From the NCBI RefSeq assembly GCF_037975245.1, contig NC_092564.1, positions 28,318,984-28,382,983 of the forward strand: DNA of 64,000 bases, given 5' to 3'. The notes under the pieces were generated by a model that made no database searches, had not been told where the DNA came from, and saw only the letters and a list, made by a program, of their open reading frames with translations. This DNA comes from Apostichopus japonicus. Taxonomy: Eukaryota; Echinodermata; Holothuroidea; Aspidochirotida; Stichopodidae. Made by a program: the position numbers and the translations under genes. This document shows positions 40,801 to 55,800 of the stretch, in pieces; the stretch's first letter is position 1, and every line of letters starts with the position of its first letter.

Positions 40801-43762
40801 CTGTTGTACTAGTTTGGTACGAGTTGTGTTCAACGTAGACGTAGAATTCCTCATCTGGTTCTTGCTCCAAGTCTGATATGATGGACACTGTGGCAGTGAC
40901 TACACCACTTGATGTGATTTCTTCGATTACAATGGATGACTCAATCACATCAAAGTCAATAGTCTGTTCAGCTGTACCATCTGCATACAAGACACCTGTA
41001 ACACGCCAACATAATAAGTTACAACAACCACATTGATTTATTTACATTATTTTAACAACATTTCTTTGATGGCAAATGTCTCGCATTGCAAAAGCTGACC
41101 ACTAAAGAAACTGACATGTCACTGGTGAATGATAATTTGTTTCATTAATGTGTCGACTTAATGAACAATAAAAATACCATAAAGATTCTTCAACATGATT
41201 GTCAACCCTGCCTATAGCAAAACAGCCCTCCTCAAATTCACTCAAGCATTAATAATTTGTTACTTGATAGCATAAACTATCCCAAACACTGCCATTAGGA
41301 TTCATCCTTGAGCACACCTAATTAATTGACCAATCACCTGTATGATTGTAAACACAAGTGCTCTAATGGCTAGCACTACTTTCCTGTGTGTGGAGGCAAG
41401 TTTGGCTTGACCACTGAAATAATACACTTTGTGTTTAAGCATGAATTTGTGCAGAGATGCATTCAGTATGGCTAGCATTCCCAACTTTGGACAAAAACAG
41501 GGGACTCAAGTGGTATTTGCTATAGGCAGTGAAGATCATAATGCTCCAGTCAGAATGTGGGACTCTTTAGATAATAGAGCATGGCATGAAATGAATGTTT
41601 TATCAAAATATAATGCCCAAGAGGTGAATTCCATGCATGGTGGAAACCATTTAATGCAATAACTAATTTATAGAACTGTTTCAGCTCAATATTCTTAATG
41701 AAGCTACATTTTATGTTAATGGTAAAATACTACAGACGTAAGTTTTAAATGTCATTTATCTCAGTTTTATCTCAATCTCTAAATCAAGTTTGTATATGGT
41801 TTAGTGAAGTGTTGTGTTTGCATTTGTCTGGTAATCTATCAGTTATATGGGAAACCTCTAGAACCATTCTTTTAACGACTGTCTGAACTGGCCTAGTCAC
41901 AAATGTAAGGTCATACTGGGAGACACAAGACGAAACTGATTTACGAACAGAAATATGAAAATAATAAAGAATACCTATCTGAATAGGTCTCCTAATTAGA
42001 TTACACATAGGTCTCCTAGTTAGATTCCACATAGGTCTCCTGATTAGATTCCAAATAGGTCTCCTAGTTAGATTACACATAGGTCTCCTAGTTAGATTCC
42101 AAATAGGTCTCCTAATTAGATTACACATAGGTCTCCTAGTTAGATTACACATAGGTCTCCTAGTTAGATTCCAAATATGTCTCCTAATTAGATTACACAT
42201 AGGTCTCCTAGTTAGATTCCAAATAGGTCTTCTAGTTAGATTCCAAATAGGTCTCCTAGTTAGATTACACATAGGTCTCCTAATTAGATTACACATAGGT
42301 CTCCTAATTAGATTACACATAGGTCTCCTAATTAGATTACACATAGGTCTCCTAATTAGATTCCAAATAGGACTCATATATAGATTCCACATAGGTCTCC
42401 TAGTTAGATTACACATAGGTCTCTTAGCTAGATTCCAATAACACCTAGACTCTGAGCTGAATGTAGTGCTTTGATGCTCACCTAAGTCAATCATAAGTCC
42501 ACCTGAAGCTGTAATCTGGTATGCAAACTCAACAAATGCTACTCCATCCTCTTCACATGAGTAGACAATAGCTGTGTTGCAGTCCACAGTAACTGACAAG
42601 GAAAGAAAATGTTTAAATTAATTACTCAGCAAGAATGTATGTGTACCAGTTAAAAATATGTTAGCAGAACTGCACCATTCATATGTTACAGACAGTAGCT
42701 AACTTGTATTTACTGAGATTTCATGAGCAACTTACAAATCCCTTTTACAGGCTAATTCCAAACTCTTGCAAACACACATGGCCAACTTATAGCGCTAATG
42801 TTCTGGCATGATTGTGGTTGCATCCCACATTCCTGCAATATAACGGTCACCCAGGGCTGTAATCGCTCTCAAAAGCTTGCACCAATAACGTCAACCACGA
42901 CGGTCACAATTTAGTACCATTACATGCTAATCAAAAGTGATATCTAAATGATGACACACACCAAACCACCACTGTGACTAAGCCTGAAGTTAAAGTTTGA
43001 AAACAATTAAAGTGTAGCAATTGAGGTAGCATGAACATGCTGTGATAATTACTGTAATGAAAGACATGCCACCACCACCACCCCAACGACAGGAACTAGG
43101 CCAATTACAAATTGTTTCTTAATTATGTCAACTTAGCAATTTTCACCTCAGCATTCTTAATTGATTTAAGTAAATGTATTTTAAGAATCTACATCTAATT
43201 ATTTGCAGTTACTTCCAAGAATAGAAAAAAGGCACATTAGAGAGTTAATGTTACCAATGTAACATTATTTTACATACCATAATGTTTTACTTCTATTTTG
43301 TTGTTGTGTTTTCTGTTTTTATAAAACACTGCATATATATATATATATATTATAACGAAAATCCATGTTTACTCCAAAAGAAACTATCATTAGAGAAAAC
43401 CAGAGAAATAAGATATGACTCCTAAATGACAAATATGTACATAGTTAAAATATGTATTACGCTTATATAAATGCTTATATAAATGCTTATATAAACCCTT
43501 ATAAGCTATGCTAAGCTTCTTGTGGGTTCTCCCCAGTCTCTCACTGTATACACACTGTAAATTTATATGTACTGAAAATTACGTGACCAAAATATAGTCA
43601 TAATATATATACATATTTTTCGAACCTCTGGACATACAATCAGCGTCCATAGCCCAGTGGTTAGGGTGTCCATGTACAAAGCGGAAGGCCCGCGGTTTGA
43701 ATCCCGGTGGAGGCTGAAAGTTTTTTCACTGTTCTTGATTTTCCAACTCATTACGATTTTCT

Positions 43763-43820
<58 letters not shown>

Positions 43821-43822
43821 AA

Positions 43823-43871
<49 letters not shown>

Positions 43872-46800
43872 ACTATATTTCGATACCTTTTTAGTGTAAT
43901 GGGAGTGTAGAAAATGCTATCAACCTCAAAGCAAAGAGTTGATTGAAAGAGAAGAAATGTTGTCAATGAAGCAAACCTTGACTATCATCATCAAAGATGG
44001 TGACATCAGCACTCATCTGTGGGAAGACATCGTCACTGGTGAAGGACACCATGAACTGCTCCGTGGAAGCCTGTTCTACTACATCATCATTAATGATGGA
44101 CACAGCTATCCCTACACCAGGCACAGTTGCAGAACCTGGGGCTGATGGATTGAGGATGAAATCTGTCCCCTCTGACAATGCTGATGAGGTTCCAAGATCA
44201 AAAGCTGCCAACAGCAAGAACAAGAAAAATAGCATACTGTTGACTAATGGTGGGTATTGGTAGCTGCTCTTAAAATGTAAGCTGTAACAGTAGACAAATG
44301 GTGGATTTTGTTAGCTGCCCTAAGTAATTGGCACTTATCAACAATATTCAAAACAATGGGACACTACAGCTTGCCCTAAATAAACAGAGGGCGCTAGCCG
44401 TCACATGGGTCCTATCAGAGTCGCATATAGAGAGAGTTGCAACATAGAAGGTTCATAGTCAAGGGATTGTGAGTGCCATTTTGTATCCGTTTACAAGTTC
44501 TATAACAATGTGTGGCCATTTTGTATCTGTTTACAAGTTCTATATCAATGTGCGACTGTAATAAAACACTATTTGGGTTGCTGTTGCATTGAATGTGCGA
44601 TTTCCCTGTGACATAAAAGAAGGAAAATTTTGTTTGTTTGTTATATACATTGTAAGATCTCCAGAAATTCTTGATTAACTTCACAAAAACAATAGAACAC
44701 ACTAGCAGAATATTAGTATTTTTTGTCCTTGAGGAACATGAACGCTATCATAAACAGATCCTGACACAATATCACTGTAATTATGATTATTAAAGTTTCG
44801 AGATTTAAGCAGTTTAGCAGTTTTTTTTTTACTTGATTTCTTGTGCATTCACCTCCCATAATATTAATATCTCTTCCGATGCTCGCACCACTCCCTTCCC
44901 ATCCCCACTCCTGACAATAGGCAGCAATATTTTCTAGTTATCATACCCATTCATTATTTGACTTCAGTTGATTGGTCCAGTGTCTACGGAATTCATTCCA
45001 TACAAAGGTGAACGTCTGCTTGAAAAACACAACCCCTTCCACACCTGACATTTTCTACTGCTCCACTAGACATTTTGGGTCGTGATAAAACAGCAACAGT
45101 AGTAACCTCAGTAAAAATAATCCCCATTCCACCAACTCAAACTTATAACTCATGCTTTTGTCAAAAATGAGATCATCCCCTCTTGCCCTCTTCCTCACAA
45201 GCTGACATTAACAAATACAATAACTTAATGAGTGTAAATATAAACTTTGATATATTTGACAAACAGATGCAGTCTCTGATTAAACACACGTCTGCTCTTC
45301 AATCATTCAGAAAGTTTCTCTGATATACTCTCGTTCACGTCCGCTAAACAGAGTTTACACTTTGAGTGTCACTAAACTTTGAGTCTCCAAAATGGAAGTC
45401 ATGGGCTTAAACCTGAGAATCCTAACGTATATTAAAGTTGATCACTAGTCGTATAAAGAATTTCCCTCATAATTATGAAGGAGACATCTTTTGAAACGTG
45501 TGTTTTCACTACCAGCACATAGATGTATACATGTTACGATGGAGATAGGTAAACATCATAGCTTATGCGCATTAGGACCGATATGACAACCCCCTCTGTG
45601 GAATGTTGGAGTTCCACATTATAACAGCCCTCATGCATCTTGAAAGCCTAATTTTGCTTGAAATGTTTCAAATAGAAACACAACTAAATATTTCAAATTC
45701 GTATCAGATTACTTTAAAGTATTCTACAAACACCAATTTCACTATTAAGTGGACATGTCAGCCAATTCTTCTGTAGAACCAGTCTGGATTTAAAGATGAA
45801 TTAAAATTTTAAATGGTCAAAAAGACCCAATTCAGGATAGTGGCTAAAGAGTTAGAAGTTTCTTTTAAGATAAAACACTAAGATTCTAGATCAGCTTTTT
45901 TAAAACACTCTTAAGTATCTCTGCATTTGTCTACCAATTTGACAATTTAGTCAAATGACTTTGCAATATAAGATACCAGATGTGTGATTCTGTGAACTTA
46001 TTTAATATAATGAAGGTAACTACCCCAAATAGCAAAAAGGTTACATAAAAGTACCCTTTCACAAGAAGTTCTGGGAAGAAATGTTAAGAAGGTAAAAACA
46101 TACAAGGTTAAGCATACCCACCTATACTACCAGCGATATTTCCAACTGTAATGAAATTCATGGTGAAAGATGATGCGCCTTCAAGGACTGCGTACTGACT
46201 TGCTAATAACAGAGCATCTGTAAGAAAGAATATATTTACAATAACATTGCAATGCTGAGCATAGAAACGTTCTTTTAGATCATAAATATTTTAAAAAATG
46301 CGAATGCCAAGCTCTGCTTCTGCTCTGTCACATAGTTTGTTCCCTAAAGTTGTTCCCTAAAGTTACTTTTACATTCAAAGAGTGAAAATATTCCTTGAAG
46401 GGCAAATGGTACTATGATGACCTCTTTGACTTTGTGCATTTTTTAAAATTGAGTGTGAAATAACACTTAATGGATTAATAATTCATGATATCAAAATAAA
46501 GAAAGTAATTATATCAATTTGAGGTTAAAAAACTATTAAATGGTTCAAAAGACATTCCTACACCGTACATACATTGGCCTTTGAGCTATATATGTAAATA
46601 TGAAACACACTTGATTAAGGTAAACCACCACAGCTAAAAAGTATGGTCTGTCCTGAGTTGTCAAGTACCATTACATGTTTTAAACTCCAATACAAGACTT
46701 TGTCTTAATACCATTTCAAAAATTATGCCAAATGTATGTTGCAGTTGCACACATTAGAGGTATCGTTTTTAATAACCCCTACTCACTTTACTCCACGTAA

Positions 46801-49800
46801 CATATTTTACAGGTTATTAGGACAGTTTGTTATGACACCCATAGCTGCTACCAATTTACAAGTAACATCATTTAAGAATAACTGAGCCCTTGATTCTGCT
46901 TCACAGGCTACTCAAGGTATTAAGTGCATGCCAAATAGGTCATTTTCAAGGTAGATGAGCTTGATCCAAAAGTGGCAAATCTAATCACGATTACACACTT
47001 TTTCTTCTTCTCCTTTTTAGTTTGTTTTTTTAAAGCAGTTTCTTAGTTTTGTAGTGTCTTCATTGACCTAAAGTGCAGCAATTGTCAATGAGTAATTTGG
47101 ATTTTGGTTATACATATACATTTTTTTTTGCAAAATAGGCTAGGTTATAGTGAAAACTTTAAAATATTTCAGCCAAGTACTTGACAATCTTGGCAGGTTT
47201 AAGCAAAACAAAATGGAAGGAAATATTGATTAAAGTCAGAGTTTGAGACTCGAAGAAAGCAACAATGATTAAAATGATAAACGTGATCTGCTTCAGACTC
47301 AAACACTTCCACTAACTTTACAGTCATAGGGGATAAATGGTAAAATCTTATAAAAATTAAAATGAATAACAATGTTAAAATAAGAAAGCAGTACCTCTAT
47401 ACAAACCCAGCCAAGTAGAAAAGATTGTAAAGTTTGTTACCTTTACTGCCAAAGTTGGATTCATCATAAACAGTGACAGTGGCTGTTGTGGAAACACCTC
47501 CAGCAGAGGCTACAATTTCTACGAATTCAGTGATTTCTGTGGTATCTCCATCCACAAGAACAAACTGAAAATCAACGAAGCGGTCACCGATGGCAATGTC
47601 AACAGAGGTAATGGCACTGTAGTCCGCTGTAGAAGTACTTAAGTCCACTGCTGATATGACTAAAATGCAATGAGAAATCTCAGAATGTGAACATAACATT
47701 CAACCATAGTTATTGCACTAAAATAACTACCATGCAAAATTGCATTGTGGTTACGATGATATAACATGAGCAGTTCTTATCATGAATCTGACTTCAAAGG
47801 ACCTTTGACATCCACCAAAATCAATAGGCTTCATTAGTCATGAATTCAAAGGTTACGATTCTCATCATAACCAAAAAGCAAAACTAACTTTGTACATACC
47901 GTTTTGAAAAGTTATGTTTATCAACAATAGAATAGAATAACTTTATCCATAACAATGATTATATGGGCCTGTTTTTAATCCTTTACCACACACCCCTCCC
48001 CCATTCTCCATCCTCCTCACCGCTCCCAGACATGTTGTAAATAACATTTCACCAAAATCATTTCCTTTTATCAACTTTAAAGACTATTCCACATGTTTTC
48101 AATTGATGTAAGATACTGTGACAAATATAAAACAAGGCCCAGTGGTTTTAAGTTAACAGTAATTACGAACATTGTTGTGAACTCACAAATTCATTTTGTC
48201 CAGACAGTCCAAATTACTTCCTGAGCCTCTATCACTATCCGAAATAAAGCCTTCTTAGCAATAACAGTGTGGCAATACTTCAGGCCATTTTCCCAAAATA
48301 ACTGTAGTGTCACTAACTATAATAGTATTTAGTGACTCATAACAGAGCGTTAGAGAAGTCAAGTGGCGGAGTATCAAATTATAAATTATAGAATTATTGG
48401 TGCTAAGAGCCATAAGGTAGTCTTGTATGTGGTCTATCTATGGGGTATGTGGTCTCTCTATGGGGTATGTGGTCTCTCTATGGGGTATGTGGTCTCTCTA
48501 TGGGGTATGTGGTCTCTCTATGAGGTATATGATCAACCTAGGTTGGATACATGGATTCAGAATGAATCTGTGGCATCTCAACCATATTTACTGTCTGAAA
48601 TTTGGGAAACCTTTTCGTAAGTTTTAAATGTCATTTTATCTCAGTTTTATCTCAATCTCTAAATCAAGTTTGTATATGGTTTAGTGAAGTGTTGTGTTTG
48701 CATTTGTCTGGTAATCTATCAGTTATATGGGAAACCTCTAGAACTACTCTTTTAACGACTGTTTGAACTGGCCTAGTCACAAATGTAAGGTCATACTGGG
48801 AGACACAAGATGAAACTGATTTACGAACAGAAAGATGAAAATAATAAAGAATACCTCTCTGAATATCTCACATGAAATACAGTAACTAATTGGTAGTACT
48901 AGCTGGTGGTGGTTATTAAATGCAATGAATTAATATATTACCAACTAGCTAGTTAATTTATGCATGCATATTTTTAAATAACTCACTCTTTGATGTTCAA
49001 GTTACAGTTTCCAGTTTGCTATATTCATGGGCCATAAATATACTTCAGTTTTACTGTACATAGAGTACTGTAGAGGATCCTAGCATCATTGTTGAATTTG
49101 TACCATTTTGTGCTGTAACTATACACAAGAGTATTTAACAAAATTATTTTTGAAAAAACTTGATTAGTTAGGATACATATCCCATATCAAGTATTATACA
49201 CTAACGAATGGTTGGATTCTGTATCTGTATGATACAGGTCTAGATAATCCAGGTGTTATTGCATCTGTTTTAATTACCGTTTGAATATGCTGCCAGTGAT
49301 GGTTTATCCAATGCCAAGACAAAGTACACCACCCCACCCTCTCCAGCAAGGACAGTAGATGGGAACAGGTTTAACTCTGAAAGGATAAATAAATGCATGA
49401 TTAGTATAACGTGTCCAAATAAGAGCTACTTGAAAGGTCATATCATTTGTCTATTTCAACATAGAATAAAACTTCTTGACAAGACTGGCATATAGGCAAG
49501 TCACACTGCACCTCAGAGAATTACATATTACTAAGGAGTTTCAAAATAATCTACTGACTCATGTTTTGTGTACAAAACATACAATAATGCAGAAGCACAG
49601 AACTGTTTCAACTTTAACATAATGTCTTTGGTATGAAAGGTGTTCGTACTGCTAATGTGACCACCTGTGAGAATAATCACAAAATGTTACCATTTAAACC
49701 ATAAGAAAAAACATTTCAAGAAGGTTCATGTGATGCAAGGAAAATGCAGTCCTGCTCATATTAACTTTGGATAAGTAGAATGTTTTTATTAAATTGCTTT

Positions 49801-52800
49801 ACATTTGTACATTAGGAGTAAACATCTGTGACATTCTCGTACATTGTATATGGAAAACATACATTTTAGGTAATTATGGACTATATTATTTATGTTCAAA
49901 GAAACATGGAATAATCCTCTTACCTATGTCGTTGTCTGTTACGGATAATGTGACTGTGCTGGAGAGTTCATCCACAGGATTATCAGATGTCAGGACATAT
50001 ATCTCTATGGTCTCAAATTCAGCTTCAGCTACAGCATCATCAACAGCTGTTACAGTTGCAGTCGCCGTGGTGATTATGCCATCGAACAACAGCGTTAAAG
50101 TACTAATGGTAAAATCAGCAGTCGCTGTCAGGTCTCCAGGTCCATAGGCCAGTGCTACAGTGAAATTATTTCAAGAAAGTGCTACTTCATTAGTTTAGAG
50201 CTCATTACAAGTACATCCTCATATTTAGAGAACTAAAAGGCTGCTAAAAGTTTGCAAAATTTACAGGCCTCATGTTTTGTCCTGCTCCATTCAACATATT
50301 CACAGAAATTGAGGAACTAGTGTTTAAGTACAGTAAAACTCAGATAATCCAAACAACCGCAAGGTACAGATTTCCATGCTAAAAGTAGTAGCACAGACTT
50401 CTGTGGTCTTTAGTGCTCAATGAACACAATGCATCTGCTTGTAAGGTTACTTTCCCCTGTGTAGAGCTATAAAGCAAAGTTTTGTGCTATAGGCTACAAG
50501 GTTTGACTAAAAGCACTCATGGTTCAAAGTTACTGTTGAATTGTTTCTGAGATTATTATGTTATATCTGAATCATTGTTTTGAAATCGTCTTCCTCTTTG
50601 ACTTTAGAAGCTATCAAGGGGAGAGTTTTAATAATTATGTTAGACATCACTAGATTCTAAAGACCTTTGGATCAAACAGAAGAAAATTAATACTAGTGAA
50701 GAAGAAGATAACCTTTGAGGAAAGATAAATACTTTTGTTTGCCCGTAGGGTTCCTCCTTTACTCCAACCCGTCATAAGGTGTAATAAACATGAATTACAG
50801 TCTTGCTAACTCTTCAGTCATTGGGAAGTATACAAAGTGTTAACAATCAATCTTGTTTTCTTTTGTTTCTAGCCATTATTCGTACACACAATTCATTCAA
50901 AAACCTTGACACTACCCCATGTAACCCCACGATAACCGCTTCACCGCCCCAAAATGAATAAATAAATAAACCAAGCTAAAGAGAAGAAAGCATCAACAAC
51001 ATATTGAACTTACTGACAGATCCAACAAAGGATGTTAGTACAGCAACTTCAATTTCAGCTGTTGTGGTGCCAGTTTCGTCTACTGTTCCTGTGGCAAGGC
51101 CACCAGTGAATGATATACCAACTAAGTCGCCACCAGCTGGAAGAAAGTCAGAAGAAGAAATGTTCTGAAGTCTGCAACCCTATTGTGTTTATATTAAGTG
51201 ATGAGCAAAAGGAATACAGGAGTTTATGAAGGTATGTAAGAAAAGAACTTTAAAATGAGGAAAAAACAAAAAGCAAAATGAAATATTGAAAGCTATACTG
51301 TTAAAAGTTGAAATCTGCACCACCTTATTGTTTTGTTGGCCATTTGTTTTTGTTTTGTGTTGTGCTGTGGGTTTTTTTTTTTGTAGTCTTGTTTCATATC
51401 AAACCATATTCTTTTAATCCTCCTTTAAAAGACCCAACAGGGTGCACATGAGGGTAAACAAAACTTCATTCAATACACCTTTTGTAAGCCATATATTAGT
51501 TCTCCCATTCTTAAAACTCCATTTCCTACAATAAAGATAATCTTCACCCGGTAGCTTTTCGATATAAGAGGATTTTAATTGAAGACAAAAGTAATAGTTG
51601 TGTCTGTGTGTTTAGCAGAAATTCTTTGCTTGTGATCCAGAATCTACTTGTTACTTGCAGGTAACTGCTTCATGGATCCTTTGAATATTCTGTCTATTTT
51701 AAGTTGTATTGCCGAGCCCCAAAGCTCATACTGTCCAAGAGTCACATTTCTGTTGTACACATCAAGTGCTGCCTACAACTAAAACAATATGTGGGTGGCT
51801 TCCTGAGCACCTTTCTTGGACGATCAACTGTACTATTGGAAAAGGTAAGACAACTCATTGTCAATTTAGGATAGTTTTAGGATACTTGTATATTTTCGAC
51901 AGGTTGGAAATGACTTTGTAGTTTACTTACTAGCTTCATTGTCTGCAATGGTGATTTCAGCTAGTCTTTGAAGGGTGGATCCATAAGGAGATGGAGCTGT
52001 GATAGCTATGTAGGCTGTCTCTGGTCCCTCCTGGAAAGAGTCGTCATTCAAGCAGAATTTAATCTGCTGCGAAGTTGATGCAGTAGGTAGCTGATAAATA
52101 CCGGAAGTATAGATGTCCTGGTTCGGGGTTGCTGTTCCACCACAGACAGAGTAGCCTGTTTCAATTAACCAAATTGCAGGAATTACTTTGAGGTTTTAAT
52201 GACATTATTTTCATTTTTAAATCTATTCACTTTTACAAACACTCTTCTTGAGACCTCCTTTGACATCAAATGAAAGAACAATGGGCTCCTTGTTCTCAAA
52301 ATGTTGGCATCCACCCACTACATATAAGATTTGTTACATTGCCCTCTTGAGATACAGTATAGTGTACAAGTGAGTCATTGCAAACACACAGTCCCATACA
52401 CGCACACAACCATAATTGCAACAGTTAGGATTATCACTGAGACCACACAGAGATATGATTAACATGCAGAGACATCACAAGAGGTCAACAGAGAGAGAAT
52501 TGAAGACATAACAATATAACCTTCTTGAATACCTCATCAGAGTTGTTTCATGAATTATTTTGGCAGTTTTTCTTTCCCGTCAAATCACTGAATGTACTGC
52601 TGCTGTTGCATATTTTTGATCCGATACTTCTCACCCTTCTTCAAACAATGGCCAATAATTGTCACAACACGATATGCAAATTATACAATGTCAGATATAT
52701 ACTCACTGCCCATGTAAGGACATTCACTAACAGCACTGGCTTCCAGTCCAATAGTGAAACAGCCAACATTCTCATTGACAGTCATTGCATTCATGCTGGT

Positions 52801-55800
52801 CATCACATCAATATTGACAGCTGTAAAAAAATATATATATACATATATTTATATAAATATGAAAACACACATAAAGAAGATGAAAAATAATCTGTGAAGC
52901 AACGTTAACCTCCTACCTAGTTAATAAACACAGGTGTGTTATCATAGCGGGTTATGTTTTCTCTTTTCAAATATAAAATCTGACATGATCAACATCATCT
53001 GTGAACATTATTAATGAATTTGAATAATAAAGTGGTTGTGCTTTATATGCTTTTGAAGTGATTCATCGAATGAATTTCTGAAGCTTTGAGACAATTCATC
53101 GTAAGATTAGGGGAACATATGATCATCATATAAACTCAAACCTTCCAAAGGCTGAATATAGATAAGCAAACATGTATTCATCTCTTCAGTTTATTATTTT
53201 ATACATTCTAATAAAACAAATTAGTTAAACTTTGACAAAAGTGAGGCAATATCTCAAACATGTTTGCAACCTCTTGGAAAAAACTTGTGTCACTTCCAAG
53301 GCAGCCAAAGCCCTACTTGTTCCGACCCCTTTCCCATTACAGTATGTAAATCAATTTGAACCCAGTGTCGATTCAAAAAATCAATTGCTGCTCTTCACGA
53401 TATATGAAGACTGGACATGAATGTTGCACAGAAAATTACAACTGAACCACATCCATTCAATTATAATATGTCTCGCTATGCATAGGAATAGATGTGCATG
53501 TGTACTTTGGTTTTATTTCCCTCCAAAAACAACAGCTGTTTCCGTCAGATGCGAGCAGTTTGAATAAAGCTAAAATGTTGTTTCCTGGACAGAGAATACT
53601 GGGTTCAGAACAATGCTAATCATCAATGGTATCATTGCCATCATCAATGCTTTAATATTACCTGTATCATCATCTATAATATGAATGGTTGTAGTCATCG
53701 GTTCCAAAATTGTCTCTCCTCCTGGGGCTGTCAAACTTAACACAATGCTCTCTAAACATTCAAATATGGAATCATCAATGATTGTGACCGTGGCGGTTCC
53801 CATCATTCCACCATTGGGTACAACAGCGAAGGTGTCAGTGGTGAAGTCGTCAAATTCTGTGGCAGCTGTCTCACCTGCTGCTACTGCTTCTAGTGTGATG
53901 GCTAGACGAGATGAAAGATAATACTATCATATGCGGTGGAACCATTACAATGTACACAGAAGAAAGCCCATTAAACACAATCCTACAGGCGTGCCAGTGA
54001 TTGTCAACTGACTGCAAAAGCTGTAAAGTACTCCTTGCCATCCCGAACCCTTCCCCTGGACTCTTTATTTACCCCTAAGGGTTTCCTCTCGTTTGTCACA
54101 CTTCTCTCCATATGCAACTTACTCACCTAATCCTCAATGGGAAATAATAATTGATAAATGGGGGGGGGGGGGGAATGCAGCACAATTCTTTGATATTTTG
54201 AGAGATACATTTTTCAGCTAAACATTTCTTTTAGGATGTTTTGTACTTTTCCTTTTAATTCATTTCACTATTTTTTCTTCTTTTTTTTGCTATACAATGT
54301 GAATTAAATATGAATATTGTAGCACAGTTAGAATGTGATTTATGTATACATGAAGTGCATGTATTAACAGACTGTATTGCACTTGTGGCTTGACAATCTC
54401 TTTCCATTTATGCTAGCGATAATGGCAGCTGACATCGACAGAAACAGAATTAGTCAAATTTTGTCTTCCAGGAATAAACTTGGTTTCAGTTTATTGATTT
54501 ACAAATCATGAAAATCACATTGTTAGACTTTCAATGCAATTTGTAGCTGAATTTAATGCACAACTTACCAACATTTGTTTCTGCAATTGTTGCTGTTGAT
54601 AATACAACAACGACATCTACAGTGCCTACTCCCTCATTAACAAAGATAGAACTCTGCGCAAAAGATATTTCTGAAACGGAAAAGGAGAAAAATAAAGGTA
54701 GTAAATAACAATTGTAATTAAAAGAACATTCTTAGAAAACTGTTAAAACTTTTGGCAATATAAAATGATGACTGATAGTGAGTGCTTGCAACCTAGCAGT
54801 TACAACTAAAAATATTGAATGGATGCTTATATATAAAAGTGAACTTTGTCATTTACAATAAGAGTAGATACAACCATTATGTTTGGGTGGCCAACAGATT
54901 TGGCACAAATAAGTTTCACTGTGTGCATCAACATCAAGCTATCATCCAGCCCTGCAATAGTCCACCAGGCACACTCCAACTAGACAAATAGGCTGTTCAT
55001 TCTATAACATCAGGTTCATGCTCCAAGTAGACAAATATCAGGCATGCTCCAATTAGACAAATAGGCTGCTCTCACTATGACATAAGGCTTGCTCCAACTA
55101 GATAAATATGCTGTTCATTCTATAACATCAGGTTCATGCTCCAAGTAGACAAATATCAGGCATGCTCCAATTAGACAAATAGGCTGCTCTCACTATGACA
55201 TAAGACATGCTCCAACTAGACAAATAGGCTTTTCATTCTATAACATCAGGTTCATGCTCCAACTAGACAAATAGGCTGCTCTCACTATGACATAAGGCAT
55301 GCTCCAACTATATAAATAGGCTGTTCATTCTATAACATCGGGTTCATGCTCTAAGTAGACAAATAGGCTGCTCTAATTATGACATAAGGCTTGCTCCAAC
55401 TAGACAAATAGGCTGTTCATTCTATGACATAAGGTTACTGCTCCAACTAGACAAATATAAGGCATGCTCAGACAAATAGGCTGCTCTCACTATGACATAA
55501 GGCATGCTCTAACTAGACAAATAGGCTGTTCGCACTATGACATCAGGGTTCTACCCTTGACAATCAATGTGCAGCAGTAGGCAACCGGCAAAGAGCTACT
55601 GCTTAACAATCACAGTGCTAATAATCAACAATCAGGTGCTTAACTGGGGCATAGTACTCAATAATCAGAGTGCTAGTACTACTCAACAATCAGAGTGCTA
55701 GTTCTTCTAAACAATCAGGGTGCTAGTACTACTAAACAATCAGGGTGCTAGAACTACTAAACAATCAGAGTGCTAGTACTACTCAACAGTCAGTGCTAGT

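Noticed and set aside
41784-42599. 271-codon minus frame with an Arg-Arg-Pro-Met-Cys-Asn-Leu repeat.
   Set aside because: Only its first 37 codons are exon; the rest is read-through of a 24-bp minisatellite past a good splice donor.
43640-43720. Functional tRNA gene.
   Set aside because: A and B boxes are present but the arms pair poorly and a simple-repeat tail follows, so a SINE fragment is more likely.
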